A DNA stretch of 17,853 bases from Acidiferrobacteraceae bacterium (GTDB lineage: Bacteria; Pseudomonadota; Gammaproteobacteria; Arenicellales; UBA868): the NCBI GenBank assembly GCA_002713825.1, contig PAUU01000010.1, positions 116,669-134,521 on the forward strand, written 5' to 3'. The notes under the pieces are model-generated. The model made no database searches and was not told where the DNA came from. It was given only the letters and a program-made list of their open reading frames with translations. This document shows, in pieces, positions 7,352-16,919 of the stretch. A program made the translations under genes and the position numbers. Numbering within the stretch: the stretch's first letter is position 1; every line of letters begins with the position of its first letter.

Positions 7352-9838
7352 ATGCCTGTTGTAGCCATAAAAAAACTCGCTGAACAGATCGGCGTGCCCC
7401 CAGAGAAGTTGCTGGAGCAACTTTTAGCGGCCGGGGTATCAGAGAAAGCCGCGGATGACATGCTGGATGATGCGGAACGCACCACCTTGCTGGCGTACCT
7501 GCGTGGTGGAAAAACTGCCGCAGAGACCTCAAAGCCTCAAGAAAAAGTGACGCTGAATCGACGTACGACCACAGCGGTCAAACAGAGCTCGCGTACCGGG
7601 GGCTCCAGGACTGTGCATGTCGAGGTTAAAAAGCGCAGGACCTACGTTCGCCGCGGCGAGTTGCAGCGTCAACAGGAGGAGGCCGAACAGGCTGCTCGCG
7701 AGGCAGCCGAAGCGAAGGAGCGAGAGCAGCAGGCTAAACAAGAGGCTGAAGAGCGTGCCAAACAGGAAGCCGCGGCAGAGGCGCAAAAACGCGAGGCCGA
7801 AGCGGCGGCCATAGCGGCTGAGGCCGAAGCCGCGGCAGCCAAAGCGAGTCCCGCCGAACTTCCTACCCCAGCACCGGTGCCGCCAGAAGAAGCCAAAAGC
7901 ACCGCACGACGGGATGAAAAGCCTAAGAAACGGAAAGGCAAAGGAAAGGCTGACAGTGGTGGAGAGCTCCATCTGGCAGAGGGGAAGCGTGGCAAGCGTC
8001 GGCCGCGTCAGCCGATAAAACCCCGCCGCCTGACTTCAGCGACTGCAGGTCAGCATGCTTTTGAGAAACCCACCGAGCCGGTGAGCCGAGATATCTCCGT
8101 ACCTGAAACTATCAGCGTTGCTGATCTTGCCCAATCGATGTCGGTCAAGGCAGCAGAAGTGATTCGGGTCCTGATGGAGATGGGAAGTATGGTGACTATC
8201 AATCAGGTACTGGATCAGGATACCGCGATACTGGTCGTAGAAGAAATGGGGCACAAGGCAATCGCAGCGGATCTGGATGACCCCGAGGCAATGTTGAGCT
8301 CTGACGATAGCTCAGATGAGCGACCGAGTGCTCCGCGGGCGCCAGTGGTAACGGTGATGGGACATGTTGATCACGGCAAAACTTCCCTGCTGGACTACCT
8401 TAGGAAAACAAAAGTCACTGCCGGGGAGGCGGGTGGTATTACTCAGCATATCGGCGCTTACCGGGTCGCTACGGACAAGGGGACCGTGACCTTTCTAGAT
8501 ACGCCCGGACACGAGGCTTTTAGCGCAATGCGTTCTCGCGGCGCGCAGGTGACGGATCTCGTTATTCTGGTTGTCGCTGCGGATGATGGAGTCAAACCTC
8601 AGACCATTGAGGCAATCAGCCACGCACGCCAGGCTTCCGTTCCCCTGATTGTTGCCATAAATAAGATGGATAAGGAAGACGCGGACCCGGATCGCGTTAA
8701 ACAGGAATTGGCTAACCAGGAAGTTATTCCAGAGGACTGGGGTGGAGATACGCTGATGAGTCAGGTCTCTGCCATGACCGGAGACGGTGTTGAGAATCTT
8801 CTCGACTCGGTTCTGCTGCAGTCAGAAATGCTGGACCTCAGTGCCCCTGATGCGGGGATCGCATCCGGTACGGTTGTCGAGGCGCGCCTGGATCGCGGCA
8901 AGGGGGTTGTTGCCACGCTACTCGTCCAGAAAGGAGAGCTGAAAAAAGGCGACATTGTTGTTGCCGGGCGGGAGTTCGGTCGTGTTCGGGCGATGACCAG
9001 CGATGCGGGAGACGTAGAGAAGACCGCGGGCCCGTCTACGCCGATTGAGATTCAAGGCCTGGGCGGGGTACCAGATTCCGGGGATGAATTTTCAGTAGTT
9101 GCGGATGAGCGACGTGCGAGGGAAGTCACCAGTTATCGACAGGCGAAGCATAAGGAAGTCAAACTGGCGCGACAGCAAAAAGCCAAACTGGAGAGCATGT
9201 TCAGCGAGATGGGCGAAGGCCAGGTTAAGACCTTAAACGTCATCATCAAAGGGGATGTCCAAGGGTCTGTGGAAGCGTTGACGGAGTCGCTCGAAAAACT
9301 GAACTCAGAAAAAGCGAAGGTGGCTGTCGTGCACGGGATGGTGGGCGGAATCAACGAATCTGATGTAAATCTTGCCGGAGCCTCTGAGGCGATCGTGATC
9401 GCCTTCAATGTGCGGGCTGACGCGACTGCTCGAAAATTGATCGAGAGTGAAGGCGTAGATGTGCGGTACCACAACGTGATCTATGACGTGGTAGATGAAG
9501 TCACGGCTGCACTCACCGGCATGTTGGCGCCGATCATCCGTGAGCAGGCGGTGGGTCTCGCCGAGGTACGGGATGTGTTTCGGGTTGCCAAAATGGGTGC
9601 CGTAGCCGGTTGCCGAGTAATTGAGGGCGAGGTTCGGCGAAATCTTCCAGTGCGGGTGCTGCGTGACAATGTTGTGATCTTCGATGGGCAGATTGACTCG
9701 TTGAAGCGTTTCAAGGACGATGTAACCGAAGTCAAATCAGGGTTTGAGTGCGGCATCGGTGTCAAGAATTACAACGATATCAAGCCGGGCGATCAGATAG
9801 AAATTTACCAAAACGTAGAGCAGGCCGCTACGCTCTAA
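7352..9838 (+). CDS. infB: Translation initiation factor IF-2
   Basis: IF2 is the GTPase that brings fMet-tRNA to the 30S subunit and promotes 50S joining; the initiator tRNA it uses is encoded at the head of this cluster. The 828 residues comprise an N-terminal IF2_N domain (1-50), a highly charged Ala/Glu/Lys/Arg coiled-coil linker (about 105-165) and a basic patch, a second IF2_N domain (about 248-298), the G domain with G1 GHVDHGKT (337-344), G3 DTPGH (383-387) and G4 NKMD (437-440), an EF-Tu-like barrel, the IF2 domain containing [13 protein letters not shown], and the C-terminal fMet-tRNA-binding barrel. AAAGG lies 9 nt before the ATG. It is somewhat shorter than the 890-residue E. coli protein, mostly in the linker. 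Confidence 0.98.
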   Translation: MPVVAIKKLAEQIGVPPEKLLEQLLAAGVSEKAADDMLDDAERTTLLAYLRGGKTAAETSKPQEKVTLNRRTTTAVKQSSRTGGSRTVHVEVKKRRTYVRRGELQRQQEEAEQAAREAAEAKEREQQAKQEAEERAKQEAAAEAQKREAEAAAIAAEAEAAAAKASPAELPTPAPVPPEEAKSTARRDEKPKKRKGKGKADSGGELHLAEGKRGKRRPRQPIKPRRLTSATAGQHAFEKPTEPVSRDISVPETISVADLAQSMSVKAAEVIRVLMEMGSMVTINQVLDQDTAILVVEEMGHKAIAADLDDPEAMLSSDDSSDERPSAPRAPVVTVMGHVDHGKTSLLDYLRKTKVTAGEAGGITQHIGAYRVATDKGTVTFLDTPGHEAFSAMRSRGAQVTDLVILVVAADDGVKPQTIEAISHARQASVPLIVAINKMDKEDADPDRVKQELANQEVIPEDWGGDTLMSQVSAMTGDGVENLLDSVLLQSEMLDLSAPDAGIASGTVVEARLDRGKGVVATLLVQKGELKKGDIVVAGREFGRVRAMTSDAGDVEKTAGPSTPIEIQGLGGVPDSGDEFSVVADERRAREVTSYRQAKHKEVKLARQQKAKLESMFSEMGEGQVKTLNVIIKGDVQGSVEALTESLEKLNSEKAKVAVVHGMVGGINESDVNLAGASEAIVIAFNVRADATARKLIESEGVDVRYHNVIYDVVDEVTAALTGMLAPIIREQAVGLAEVRDVFRVAKMGAVAGCRVIEGEVRRNLPVRVLRDNVVIFDGQIDSLKRFKDDVTEVKSGFECGIGVKNYNDIKPGDQIEIYQNVEQAATL

Positions 9839-9889
9839 GCCGCCATAGTCTCAGTTTTCCGCAACAGTCACAAAAGGATCGAGTACACA

Positions 9890-10258
9890 ATGCAGGGCGT
9901 CGATCGGACGCGTCGGATTGGTCAGGTGTTGCGAAGGGAGTTGGCGCCGATCATTTCCCGTGAGTTGGAGTCAAGCGTTGTAGGGCTTATCTCGATCACA
10001 GCAGTCTCGGTGAGCAAGGATCTGCGGCACGCTCGAGTGTTCATTACCTCCCTTGCGCCGAAACTTTCAAGTGTTGAACTCACTAAAGAGTTGAACGCGG
10101 TCTCGGGCGCACTGCGGTGGGAACTGAGTCAACAGGCGGGATTGCGGCGTACGCCGGAACTTGTATTTGAGTACGACGAAAGCATCGAGCGCGGCGCCGA
10201 GATGTCAAAGTTGCTGGACGGCCTTGCTGACGCTGGCAACCATGACAGCGGTGATTAA
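9890..10258 (+). CDS. rbfA: 30S ribosome-binding factor RbfA
   Basis: RbfA is a single KH-fold protein that binds the immature 30S subunit near the 16S 5' helix and is needed for its late maturation and cold growth. The 122-residue protein shows the family marks: RTRRIGQVLRRELAPII at the N-terminus, VSKDLRHARVFITSL in the middle, and the C-terminal LRRTPELVFEYDESIERG. AAGGA (9874-9878) precedes the ATG by 11 nt. It follows infB after 51 nt and is followed almost at once by truB, as in E. coli. Confidence 0.96.
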   Translation: MQGVDRTRRIGQVLRRELAPIISRELESSVVGLISITAVSVSKDLRHARVFITSLAPKLSSVELTKELNAVSGALRWELSQQAGLRRTPELVFEYDESIERGAEMSKLLDGLADAGNHDSGD

Positions 10259-10260
10259 AC

Positions 10261-11187
10261 TTGGGCCGTAGGAGAAAACAAACACTCGGGGATCCCGTGG
10301 ATGGGGTTTTGCTTCTGGATAAACCCGCGGGCATTACCTCCAACGAGGCGCTGCAGCGGGCCAAAAAGTTGTTGGCCGCACGCAAAGCGGGGCACACCGG
10401 GAGCTTGGATCCGATTGCTACGGGATTACTGCCTCTGTGCTTTGGGTCATCGACGCGATGGTCGGGATATTTTCTGGGTTCAGACAAGTACTACAAGGCG
10501 ACGGTCCGCCTTGGTGAAACGACAGAGACAGGTGACAGCGAGGGCACAGTTACCAATCGGGTTCCTGTCAACGTCACTGAATTACAAGTGCGCAGTATTT
10601 TGCAGGAATTTCTAGGGACCCGGCTGCAGGTTCCGCCGATGTATTCTGCGATCAAGGTGGATGGTCAGCCGTTATACAAGCTCGCCCGCCAAGGAAAAGA
10701 GATTGAACGGGAGCCAAGGGAGGTAACCGTCCATGAGCTTGATTTCCAGTCATATGACGGGCGCGACGTTGAGTTGACGCTCCGATGTTCGTCTGGATTC
10801 TATGTAAGAGCCCTCGCGACCGAGTTTGGTGAGAGACTAGAAACGGGTGCCCACGTGATTGGGCTGCGGCGTCTAGGTGTTGCTGGACTGCTCGTTGATC
10901 AGGCGCTGACCTTGGACGATCTTGAAAAAATGGCAGGACCTGCCGAACGACGGACCTATCTGGGAGCTGTTGGAGAGGCGCTGGATCACCTTCCGGCGGT
11001 TGAATTGTCCGTGGATGCTGCGTTTTATCTATGTCGTGGGCAGAGCGTTCGAGCGAGTAATCTGCCAGGTGAGGGAAGCGTCCGACTCTATTCCTCCGCC
11101 GCGGGGTTTTTGGGAGTGGGGGTCGTAGGCCCTCATGGAACGGTGGCGCCTGAACGTTTGGCCTCCACTGGAACTCAAACCGGCTGA
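10261..11187 (+). CDS. truB: tRNA pseudouridine(55) synthase TruB
   Basis: TruB makes the near-universal pseudouridine 55 in the T-loop of tRNAs and also acts as a tRNA chaperone. The 308-residue protein has the N-terminal DGVLLLDKPAGITSNEAL, the catalytic motif GHTGSLDPIATGLLPLC with Asp50 as the expected nucleophile, MYSAIKVDGQPLYKLARQG, and RCSSGFYVRALATEFG; a small PUA-like C-terminal region follows from about 240. The start is TTG at 10261, two bases after the rbfA stop; GGTGAT at the end of rbfA can serve as ribosome binding site, and no ATG fits since DGVLLLDKP lies only 14 residues in. The pair is therefore likely coupled. Confidence 0.95.
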   Translation: MGRRRKQTLGDPVDGVLLLDKPAGITSNEALQRAKKLLAARKAGHTGSLDPIATGLLPLCFGSSTRWSGYFLGSDKYYKATVRLGETTETGDSEGTVTNRVPVNVTELQVRSILQEFLGTRLQVPPMYSAIKVDGQPLYKLARQGKEIEREPREVTVHELDFQSYDGRDVELTLRCSSGFYVRALATEFGERLETGAHVIGLRRLGVAGLLVDQALTLDDLEKMAGPAERRTYLGAVGEALDHLPAVELSVDAAFYLCRGQSVRASNLPGEGSVRLYSSAAGFLGVGVVGPHGTVAPERLASTGTQTG

Positions 11188-11192
11188 CTTTG

Positions 11193-11221
11193 TTGAGGAA
11201 AGTGGGCCATGACTGTAGAAT
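11193..11221 (+). promoter_or_regulatory. Candidate rpsO promoter
   Basis: TTGAGG (11193-11198, 4/6) and TAGAAT (11216-11221, 5/6) with an ideal 17-bp spacer lie just past the truB stop. Initiation would fall near 11228, leaving a leader of about 96 nt before rpsO. E. coli also has an rpsO promoter in the truB-rpsO gap, which supports this call. The leader contains GCCGG and CCGGC arms that could pair. Confidence 0.5.
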
Positions 11222-11323
11222 ACGGCGGCTTTCGTTTTGTGCCGGCGCTCATCTACTCCTCAACCGGCGTCGATCCTGCTCCACACATTAGAAATTTACC
11301 GTAATCGCAAGAGAGATCTAGAT

Positions 11324-11593
11324 ATGTCCTTAGTGGCCGAAGATAAAGCCAGGGTCGTCAGTGAGTATGCCACTGCGCCCGGTGATACAGGTTCTCCCGA
11401 AGTTCAGGTTGCCTTGCTGACTGCACGCATCAGCGATCTGACAGACCATTTCAAAACCCACATTCATGATCATCACTCGCGGCAGGGCTTGCTCCGAATG
11501 GTGAACCGCCGCCGCAAACTTTTAGACTATCTCAAGGGCCGTGATACTGAACGTTATCGAACGTTGATCGGCCGCCTAGGGCTGAGACGCTAA
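11324..11593 (+). CDS. rpsO: 30S ribosomal protein S15
   Basis: S15 is a primary 16S rRNA binder that organises the central-domain three-way junction and also forms an intersubunit bridge. The 89-residue length is exactly that of the family. Signatures are [39 protein letters not shown], and the C-terminal [19 protein letters not shown] chose the ATG at 11324, preceded by GAGAG, because family members begin MSL(T/S); the frame is open upstream but that segment is not family-like. A candidate promoter and 136-nt gap precede it. In E. coli S15 represses its own mRNA through the leader; the same may hold here. Confidence 0.97.
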   Translation: MSLVAEDKARVVSEYATAPGDTGSPEVQVALLTARISDLTDHFKTHIHDHHSRQGLLRMVNRRRKLLDYLKGRDTERYRTLIGRLGLRR

Positions 11594-11599
11594 GCCCTA
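11577..11599 (+). other. Hairpin spanning the rpsO stop codon
   Basis: TAGGGCT (11577-11583) pairs perfectly with AGCCCTA (11593-11599) around a 9-nt loop containing the end of rpsO. A short CTTTT lies 6 nt after it. It could be a weak rpsO terminator or a processing site before pnp; the rpsO-pnp gap is only 37 nt and holds no other structure I can see. Confidence 0.4.
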
Positions 11600-11630
11600 C
11601 CGACACTTTTAAACCTACGGAGCTATCCGC

Positions 11631-13718
11631 TTGAACAAAACCGTTGAAACATTCCAGTATGGCGATCAGGAATTTCGTCTGGAGACCGGGCAAATCGCCC
11701 GACAGGCATCTGGTGCCGTGCTGGCCAGCATGGGCGAAACCGTTGTGCTGGTCACCGTGGTGGCCGCACGCGAGTCGAGTGGCCGGGATTTTTTCCCGCT
11801 TACCGTAGATTACGAAGAACGCACTTACGCCGCCGGCAGAATTCCCGGCGGTTTTTTTAAGCGCGAAGGACGACCATCAGAAAAGGCGATCCTTACCTGC
11901 CGCTTGATTGATCGGCCAATTCGTCCGCTTTTTCCCGACGGTTTCGATAATGAGGTGCAGATTGTTGTGACGGTCATGTCCGTTGATCCGGAAATTGATC
12001 CTGATGTGGTGTCGATGGTCGGTGCATCCGCTGCGCTCTCTATCTCAGGCGTTCCCTTTAACGGCCCAGTCGGGGCTGCCAGGGTCGGGTTTATCGACGG
12101 CAATTATGTTCTGAACCCAAGTGCAAGCCAGCTGGAGAACTCCGCGCTTGATCTGGTGGTGGCGGGAACCAAGGGTGCCGTACTCATGGTTGAGTCAGAA
12201 GCACAGGAACTGACCGAAGAGCAGATGCTTGGAGCCGTTGTGTTTGGGCACGATGCCTCCCAGGCAGCGATTTCGGCCATTGAATCTCTGGCGGCCAAAG
12301 TCGGTGTCGAACGCTGGCAGTGGGAAGCTGAGGCTCAGGATCAAGAACTCCAGGAGAAAGTCGTAGCCCTGGTGGCGGCGGACGTAGAAAGCGCCTACCA
12401 GATTGCAGATAAAACTGCGCGACAGGATGCCATTGCGGCAGTGCGTGACAAGGCAGCCAGCCATCTCGTTTCCGAGGACGCGGAAGCAGACCTCGCTGAT
12501 CGCGTTAAAGGTGCAATTAAGAGTATTGAGAAGGCCACCGTTCGGGGCCGGATTCTCTCGAATGAGCCGAGAATTGATGGGCGCGACGTGGAGACTGTTC
12601 GACCCATCAGCATTGAAACTAGTGTGCTTCCCAGAACCCATGGATCTGCGCTCTTCACCCGCGTAGAGACCCAGGCAATCGTCACTTGCACGCTGGGCAC
12701 TGAGAGGGACGCACAGATTATCGATGCACTTGAGGGAGAGCGCCGGGATCCCTTCATGCTGCACTACAACTTCCCGCCTTTCTGCGTTGGAGAAACGGGC
12801 CGGGTTGGCTCGCCTAAACGACGGGAAATTGGCCATGGCCGGCTCGCCAAAAGAGCGATTCTCGGCGTCTTGCCGAGCCCGGAAGACTTTCCGTATGTGA
12901 TTCGAGCGGTGTCCGAAATCACCGAGTCGAATGGATCGAGTTCCATGGCAACGGACTGCGGCACCAGTCTCGCACTAATGGACGCCGGTGTGACGCTCAA
13001 GGCGCCCGTCGCCGGCGTTGCAATGGGGCTGATCAAGGACGGAGAGCGTTTCGCTGTCCTGACGGATATCTTGGGAGATGAAGATCATCTCGGGGACATG
13101 GACTTCAAAGTCGCGGGAACTGCAGATGGTGTCACCGCGCTACAGATGGACATCAAGATTGATGGCATAACGCGGGAAATAATGGAACAGGCCCTGGCAC
13201 AGGCCAAAAGGGGTCGATTACATATCCTCACCGAAATGGGCAAGGCAATCAGTGCGCCTCGCGAAGAGATGTCGCAATATGCCCCTCGAATTACCACCAT
13301 GTCTATCCCGACAGACAAGATCAGGGATGTGATTGGCAAGGGCGGTGTAACGATTCGGGCGATATCCGAAGCGACCGGAGCCGCTATCGATATCGAAGAT
13401 GATGGAACTATCAAGATCGCCACCTCCGACCTCTCCGCCGCTGAGGACGCAAGGCGCCGAATAGAACAGATCACTGCCGACGTCGAGGCAGGTACCATCT
13501 ATGAAGGCAAAGTAGTTCGGTTAATGGACTTCGGCGCATTTGTAAACATCTTGCCGGGTAAGGACGGCTTGGTGCACATCTCACAGATTTCAGAGGAGAG
13601 GGTCGCCAATGTCAGTGACAAGCTGTCTGAAGGTGATGTGGTCAAGGTTAAAGTTCTTGAGGTCGATAAGCAGGGTAGGATTCGGCTGAGTATGAAGGCC
13701 GTAGAAAGCGACAACTGA
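11631..13718 (+). CDS. pnp: Polyribonucleotide nucleotidyltransferase (PNPase)
   Basis: PNPase is the phosphorolytic 3'-5' exoribonuclease of mRNA decay and a degradosome component. The 695-residue protein has the first RNase PH domain (about 5-225; [34 protein letters not shown]), an alpha-helical linker, the second RNase PH domain (about 305-545; [44 protein letters not shown]), the KH domain with [10 protein letters not shown] (GKGG 569-572) and an S1 domain from about 620 ending near the C-terminus. The start is TTG at 11631 with GGAG 8 nt upstream (11619-11622); E. coli pnp also uses TTG. Reading from the TTG gives [11 protein letters not shown], the expected family start. It is slightly shorter than the 711-residue E. 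coli enzyme. The usual autoregulatory RNase III stem is not obvious upstream. Confidence 0.97.
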   Translation: MNKTVETFQYGDQEFRLETGQIARQASGAVLASMGETVVLVTVVAARESSGRDFFPLTVDYEERTYAAGRIPGGFFKREGRPSEKAILTCRLIDRPIRPLFPDGFDNEVQIVVTVMSVDPEIDPDVVSMVGASAALSISGVPFNGPVGAARVGFIDGNYVLNPSASQLENSALDLVVAGTKGAVLMVESEAQELTEEQMLGAVVFGHDASQAAISAIESLAAKVGVERWQWEAEAQDQELQEKVVALVAADVESAYQIADKTARQDAIAAVRDKAASHLVSEDAEADLADRVKGAIKSIEKATVRGRILSNEPRIDGRDVETVRPISIETSVLPRTHGSALFTRVETQAIVTCTLGTERDAQIIDALEGERRDPFMLHYNFPPFCVGETGRVGSPKRREIGHGRLAKRAILGVLPSPEDFPYVIRAVSEITESNGSSSMATDCGTSLALMDAGVTLKAPVAGVAMGLIKDGERFAVLTDILGDEDHLGDMDFKVAGTADGVTALQMDIKIDGITREIMEQALAQAKRGRLHILTEMGKAISAPREEMSQYAPRITTMSIPTDKIRDVIGKGGVTIRAISEATGAAIDIEDDGTIKIATSDLSAAEDARRRIEQITADVEAGTIYEGKVVRLMDFGAFVNILPGKDGLVHISQISEERVANVSDKLSEGDVVKVKVLEVDKQGRIRLSMKAVESDN

Positions 13719-13780
13719 GCGCACCCGAGCGGCCTTTTCTCTAACACCGTTTTCCGCAGACGGTCTTCACGTGGGTGACG

Positions 13781-14332
13781 ATGAGCGACTCTGACCTCGT
13801 CTGGATGGACCTGGAGATGACCGGGCTTGATCCTAAGTCGGACCTGATCATCGAGATTGCCACCGTCGTCACCGACGCGCACTTGAACCTTTTGGCTCAG
13901 GGCCCGGTGTTGGCGATCCACCAGCCAGATTCTGTCCTGGCCAAGATGGACGACTGGAATCAGACAACCCATTCACAGACAGGGTTGATCGATAGGGTCA
14001 AGGCGTCAAACTTCAGCCACGCCGATGCTGAGTCAGCTACGTTGGCGTTTCTTCAGGAACATCTCAACCCCGGCAAATCACCCTTATGCGGCAACAGCAT
14101 TTGTCAGGATCGGCGTTTTCTGGCCGAACACATGCCGGACCTTGAGTCTTTCCTGCACTACAGGAACCTCGACGTAAGTAGCATTAAGGAACTTGCTGTG
14201 AGGTGGCGGCCAGGATTAGCGGGCGGCTTTTCCAAGAAAGGAGGGCATCGCGCGCTCGACGATATCCTTGCATCGATCGAAGAGCTCAAATATTACCGCG
14301 AGCATTTCTTTAATATTTCTGCGCCGCAATAG
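13781..14332 (+). CDS. orn: Oligoribonuclease Orn
   Basis: Orn is the essential DEDDh 3'-5' exonuclease that clears diribonucleotides, including pGpG from c-di-GMP turnover, finishing the RNA decay begun by PNPase encoded just upstream. The 183-residue protein shows the exonuclease motifs: [11 protein letters not shown] (Asp10, Glu12), [25 protein letters not shown] and the final [10 protein letters not shown] chose the ATG at 13781; an in-frame GTG at 13775 would add two residues. GGGTGA lies close upstream. It is 62 nt after pnp. Its 3' end overlaps the convergent queG gene by 23 bp, with no terminator between them. Confidence 0.97.
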   Translation: MSDSDLVWMDLEMTGLDPKSDLIIEIATVVTDAHLNLLAQGPVLAIHQPDSVLAKMDDWNQTTHSQTGLIDRVKASNFSHADAESATLAFLQEHLNPGKSPLCGNSICQDRRFLAEHMPDLESFLHYRNLDVSSIKELAVRWRPGLAGGFSKKGGHRALDDILASIEELKYYREHFFNISAPQ

Positions 14333-15404
14333 TTGGAGTCTCTGGTGTGCCCAGGCGTTCCAGAGCCCAGATAATGTGTTCGTCCACCATTGCGGACACC
14401 TTTCCCAACCGGGACCGCAGGGCATCGGTCGCTGCGTCAGTAGGCCTGCCGTTGCCCAATGCTACCGCAACGTTTCTCATCCATCGTTCGTAGCCCAGCC
14501 GCCGCAAAGGGCTACCATTTGTGTATTGCTCAAACTGCTCGGGGGACCAACGGAATACTTCCACTAGCTCTGGATTTGCAAGTCCATGACGGGGAGCGAA
14601 CAGAGTATCGCCTTTGCTGGGACCCCCGTTGTGGGGGCAGACAAGTTGGCAGTCGTCACAGCCGAAAACCCGATTGCCGATGAAGGCTCGCAATGACTCG
14701 GGGATAGCGGTTTTGTGCTCGATAGTGAGGTAAGCAATGCATCGTCTGGCGTCCAGTTTATACGGGATGTCCAGCGCTCCCGTGGGGCATGCCGCAGAGC
14801 ATCGGGAACAGGTACCACAATGATCCGTGTGAGGCGGGTCGACGGGCAGCGGAAGATCTGTATAGAGTTCTCCGAGAAAAAACCAGGAGCCCATTTGCGG
14901 GTCGATCAAGTTAGTGTGCTTTCCTATCCACCCGAGTCCGGCAGCCTGTCCGAGAGGTTTTTCCATAACCGGCGCGCTGTCGGCAAAAGCCCGGTAGGAG
15001 AAGGGCCCGATTTTTTCAGTAATCCGGTCGGCTAACTTCTGCAGCCGGCGTCGCATCGGGCGGTGATAGTCCCTCCCCAGCGCATACCGGGCGATGTACG
15101 CTTTTTCTGGATTCCGAAGGGTTGCGTGTGTGCAACCGTCGGAATCATGCCAATAGCCTAGCCTAACGCTAATAATTCGACACGTATCGGGAACAAGCAG
15201 TTCAGGGTAAGTACGTTCGGGGACGTGGGCGCTCATAAAGTCCATTTCTCCGTGCCAGCCCTTTTGGAGCCAATTTTGTAGTTCAACGGCGGCGCCAGAG
15301 AGTTCGCCCGGCGAAATTCCCACGGCCTCAAAACCCAGATCAAGCCCCCACTGCCGAATGTCCTGACTGAGTTCCGCCAGAGCTTTGTCCGATACGGTTT
15401 TCAT
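14310..15404 (-). CDS. queG: Epoxyqueuosine reductase QueG
   Basis: QueG performs the last step of queuosine synthesis, reducing epoxyqueuosine to queuosine in tRNAs with GUN anticodons, using cobalamin and two [4Fe-4S] clusters. The 364-residue protein has GYWHDSDG and [18 protein letters not shown], the catalytic region [13 protein letters not shown] (Asp142 as likely proton donor), [12 protein letters not shown], and the cluster cysteines [15 protein letters not shown] (196, 199, 202, 206) and [13 protein letters not shown] (249, 252, 256), with Cys222 likely completing the set. I chose the ATG at 15404; the frame extends 36 codons upstream, but that part is antisense to nnr and has no family similarity. 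No Shine-Dalgarno is evident, and the start lies 7 nt downstream of a TATCAT element. Confidence 0.96.
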   Translation of the reverse strand: MKTVSDKALAELSQDIRQWGLDLGFEAVGISPGELSGAAVELQNWLQKGWHGEMDFMSAHVPERTYPELLVPDTCRIISVRLGYWHDSDGCTHATLRNPEKAYIARYALGRDYHRPMRRRLQKLADRITEKIGPFSYRAFADSAPVMEKPLGQAAGLGWIGKHTNLIDPQMGSWFFLGELYTDLPLPVDPPHTDHCGTCSRCSAACPTGALDIPYKLDARRCIAYLTIEHKTAIPESLRAFIGNRVFGCDDCQLVCPHNGGPSKGDTLFAPRHGLANPELVEVFRWSPEQFEQYTNGSPLRRLGYERWMRNVAVALGNGRPTDAATDALRSRLGKVSAMVDEHIIWALERLGTPETPTIAAQKY

Positions 15405-15422
15405 CACGGTATGATAGCCTGA
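15404..15422. promoter_or_regulatory. Candidate symmetric bidirectional promoter for queG and nnr
   Basis: TATGATA (15410-15416) is centred exactly midway between the two divergent start codons. Read rightward it is TATGAT and read leftward TATCAT, each 5/6 to the -10 consensus. The standard distance from -10 to +1 places both start sites on the A of each ATG (15422 and 15404), 18 bp apart, predicting two leaderless mRNAs. The -35 support is weak: TTGTCC (15385-15390) at 19 bp for nnr, nothing good for queG. Confidence 0.4.
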
Positions 15423-16915
15423 TGGATGAAACTCAACACCTTGTTTGCAAGACTGATCAGGTCCGATCGCTGGAAGAGGCGGCGATAGCCACGGGCCGAA
15501 CCGCGGAAGCACTTATGGAGACTGCGGGTCGGGCCGCGTTCCGTGCGCTGCGTCAGCGTTGGCCCCGTGCCAACCTGATCACAGTCTATTGCGGGAAAGG
15601 CAACAACGGGGGCGACGGTTATGTGCTGGCCCGCATGGCGAAAAAAGGCGGCCTGTCAGTAAGGTTGGTCTCACTGAGCGAGCCAACGACGCCTGAAGCG
15701 CTGGCGGCAAAACATAGAGCCTTGTCTGCAGGACTGGTTTCTGAAAGTCACTCGACAAAGTTGCTTAAGAAGACCGATATTGTGGTTGATGCGTTGCTTG
15801 GTATTGGGGTGTCCGGGGGCGTGCGCGAACCGATGGGTTCACTGGTGGCGGAGATTAACCAATCCAGTGCCCCCTGCCTCTCATTGGATGTCCCCTCCGG
15901 CCTGAACGCCGATACTGGCAGCGCTATCGGTGGGGCGGTGAGGGCGGAGATGACCGTCACCTTCATCCGCAATAAACCGGGCCTGATGACGGGGGAAGGG
16001 CCTGACTATGCCGGCGAAGTAGTTCTTGAGGACCTTCAGCTGGTTGGTCGATGCGAGACGGATCGAGAACTATCAACGGCCTGGGGCCTTCGCATTGACA
16101 AAGAGTGGGTAGGCGAGAATATGCCTCTTCGAAAAAGGAGCGCGCACAAAGGCGATGCGGGCTACGTCTTAGTGGTGGGGGGCGGTCCGGGCATGGCGGG
16201 AGCGCCCGTGCTGGCAGGGTTCGCAGCGCTGCGGATGGGCGCAGGCCGTGTCAGCATTGCTTGCCACCCTGACAGTTGGCCTGCAGGCGGGGCCTGTCCC
16301 GAGTTAATGGTCAGAGCAGTGAGCGATAGAGAGGAGATGTCTCAGTTGATTTCTGATGCAGATGTTCTCGTTATCGGACCCGGCCTCGGGCAGACCGCCT
16401 GGGCTGAAGAGATGTACGAGGTTTGCGTGCAGAGCAAGGGACGTAAAGTCATCGACGCTGATGGACTTAACCTACTCGCCCGAAATCCAAGAACGCTGGC
16501 ATGTTCAGTATTGACCCCTCATCCTGGAGAGGCTGGAAGGCTTGTCGCACTGAGTTCTAAAGAGGTGCAGGCGAACCGGCCGAAGGTCATCGATGAGCTC
16601 GTATCAAAATTCGACGCAACCTGCGTGCTGAAAGGGGTAGGAACACTGGTGGCGCGGTCGGGGCACCCGGTCATGCTCTGTAGCCGGGGCCACTCAGGTA
16701 TGGCCACACCCGGAATGGGTGATGTGTTGAGCGGCGTCATCGGTGCATTGATGGCTCAGGGAGCTCCGATGCATATAGCTGCGGGAACCGGGGTGTGGTG
16801 CCATGCGGTCGCGGCAGAACTCGCTGGAGCTGACGCGGGCCGGATCGGAATGTGTGCAAGTGATTTGAGCCCTTACCTCAGGGAACTGCGATCGGGAAGG
16901 CCCGTGAGACAATAG
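15422..16915 (+). CDS. nnr: Bifunctional NAD(P)H-hydrate epimerase / ADP-dependent dehydratase
   Basis: Nnr repairs hydrated NADH and NADPH: the N-terminal domain interconverts R and S epimers of NAD(P)HX, and the C-terminal domain dehydrates the S form with ADP. The 497-residue protein carries both. The epimerase domain (about 1-215) has CGKGNNGGDGYVLAR (GNNGGDG 60-66), DALLGIGVSG and LDVPSGLNADTG. The ribokinase-like dehydratase domain (about 235-490) has HKGDAGYVLVVGGGPGMAGA, VIGPGLG, VIDADGLNLLA, LTPHPGEAGRL and GMATPGMGDVLSGVIG. Length matches E. coli YjeF/Nnr (about 515). The ATG at 15422 is the first possible start in frame, and no Shine-Dalgarno precedes it, which fits the leaderless prediction. 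tsaE follows after 4 nt. Confidence 0.96.
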   Translation: MDETQHLVCKTDQVRSLEEAAIATGRTAEALMETAGRAAFRALRQRWPRANLITVYCGKGNNGGDGYVLARMAKKGGLSVRLVSLSEPTTPEALAAKHRALSAGLVSESHSTKLLKKTDIVVDALLGIGVSGGVREPMGSLVAEINQSSAPCLSLDVPSGLNADTGSAIGGAVRAEMTVTFIRNKPGLMTGEGPDYAGEVVLEDLQLVGRCETDRELSTAWGLRIDKEWVGENMPLRKRSAHKGDAGYVLVVGGGPGMAGAPVLAGFAALRMGAGRVSIACHPDSWPAGGACPELMVRAVSDREEMSQLISDADVLVIGPGLGQTAWAEEMYEVCVQSKGRKVIDADGLNLLARNPRTLACSVLTPHPGEAGRLVALSSKEVQANRPKVIDELVSKFDATCVLKGVGTLVARSGHPVMLCSRGHSGMATPGMGDVLSGVIGALMAQGAPMHIAAGTGVWCHAVAAELAGADAGRIGMCASDLSPYLRELRSGRPVRQ

Positions 16916-16919
16916 CACC

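Noticed and set aside
7670..7870. Repetitive Ala/Glu/Lys codon stretch that looks like tandem repeats
   Set aside because: It is the normal charged linker of IF2, imperfect at DNA level, and expected for the family.
12195..12836. 213-codon minus-strand ORF inside pnp
   Set aside because: It is antisense to conserved PNPase sequence with no domain signature or ribosome binding site.
13741..13775. ACCGT/ACGGT short inverted repeat between pnp and orn
   Set aside because: The stem is only 5 bp with no T-run, too weak to call a terminator.
15405..15512. 36-codon N-terminal extension of queG
   Set aside because: It is antisense to the conserved start of nnr and has no QueG similarity; the ATG at 15404 gives the normal length.
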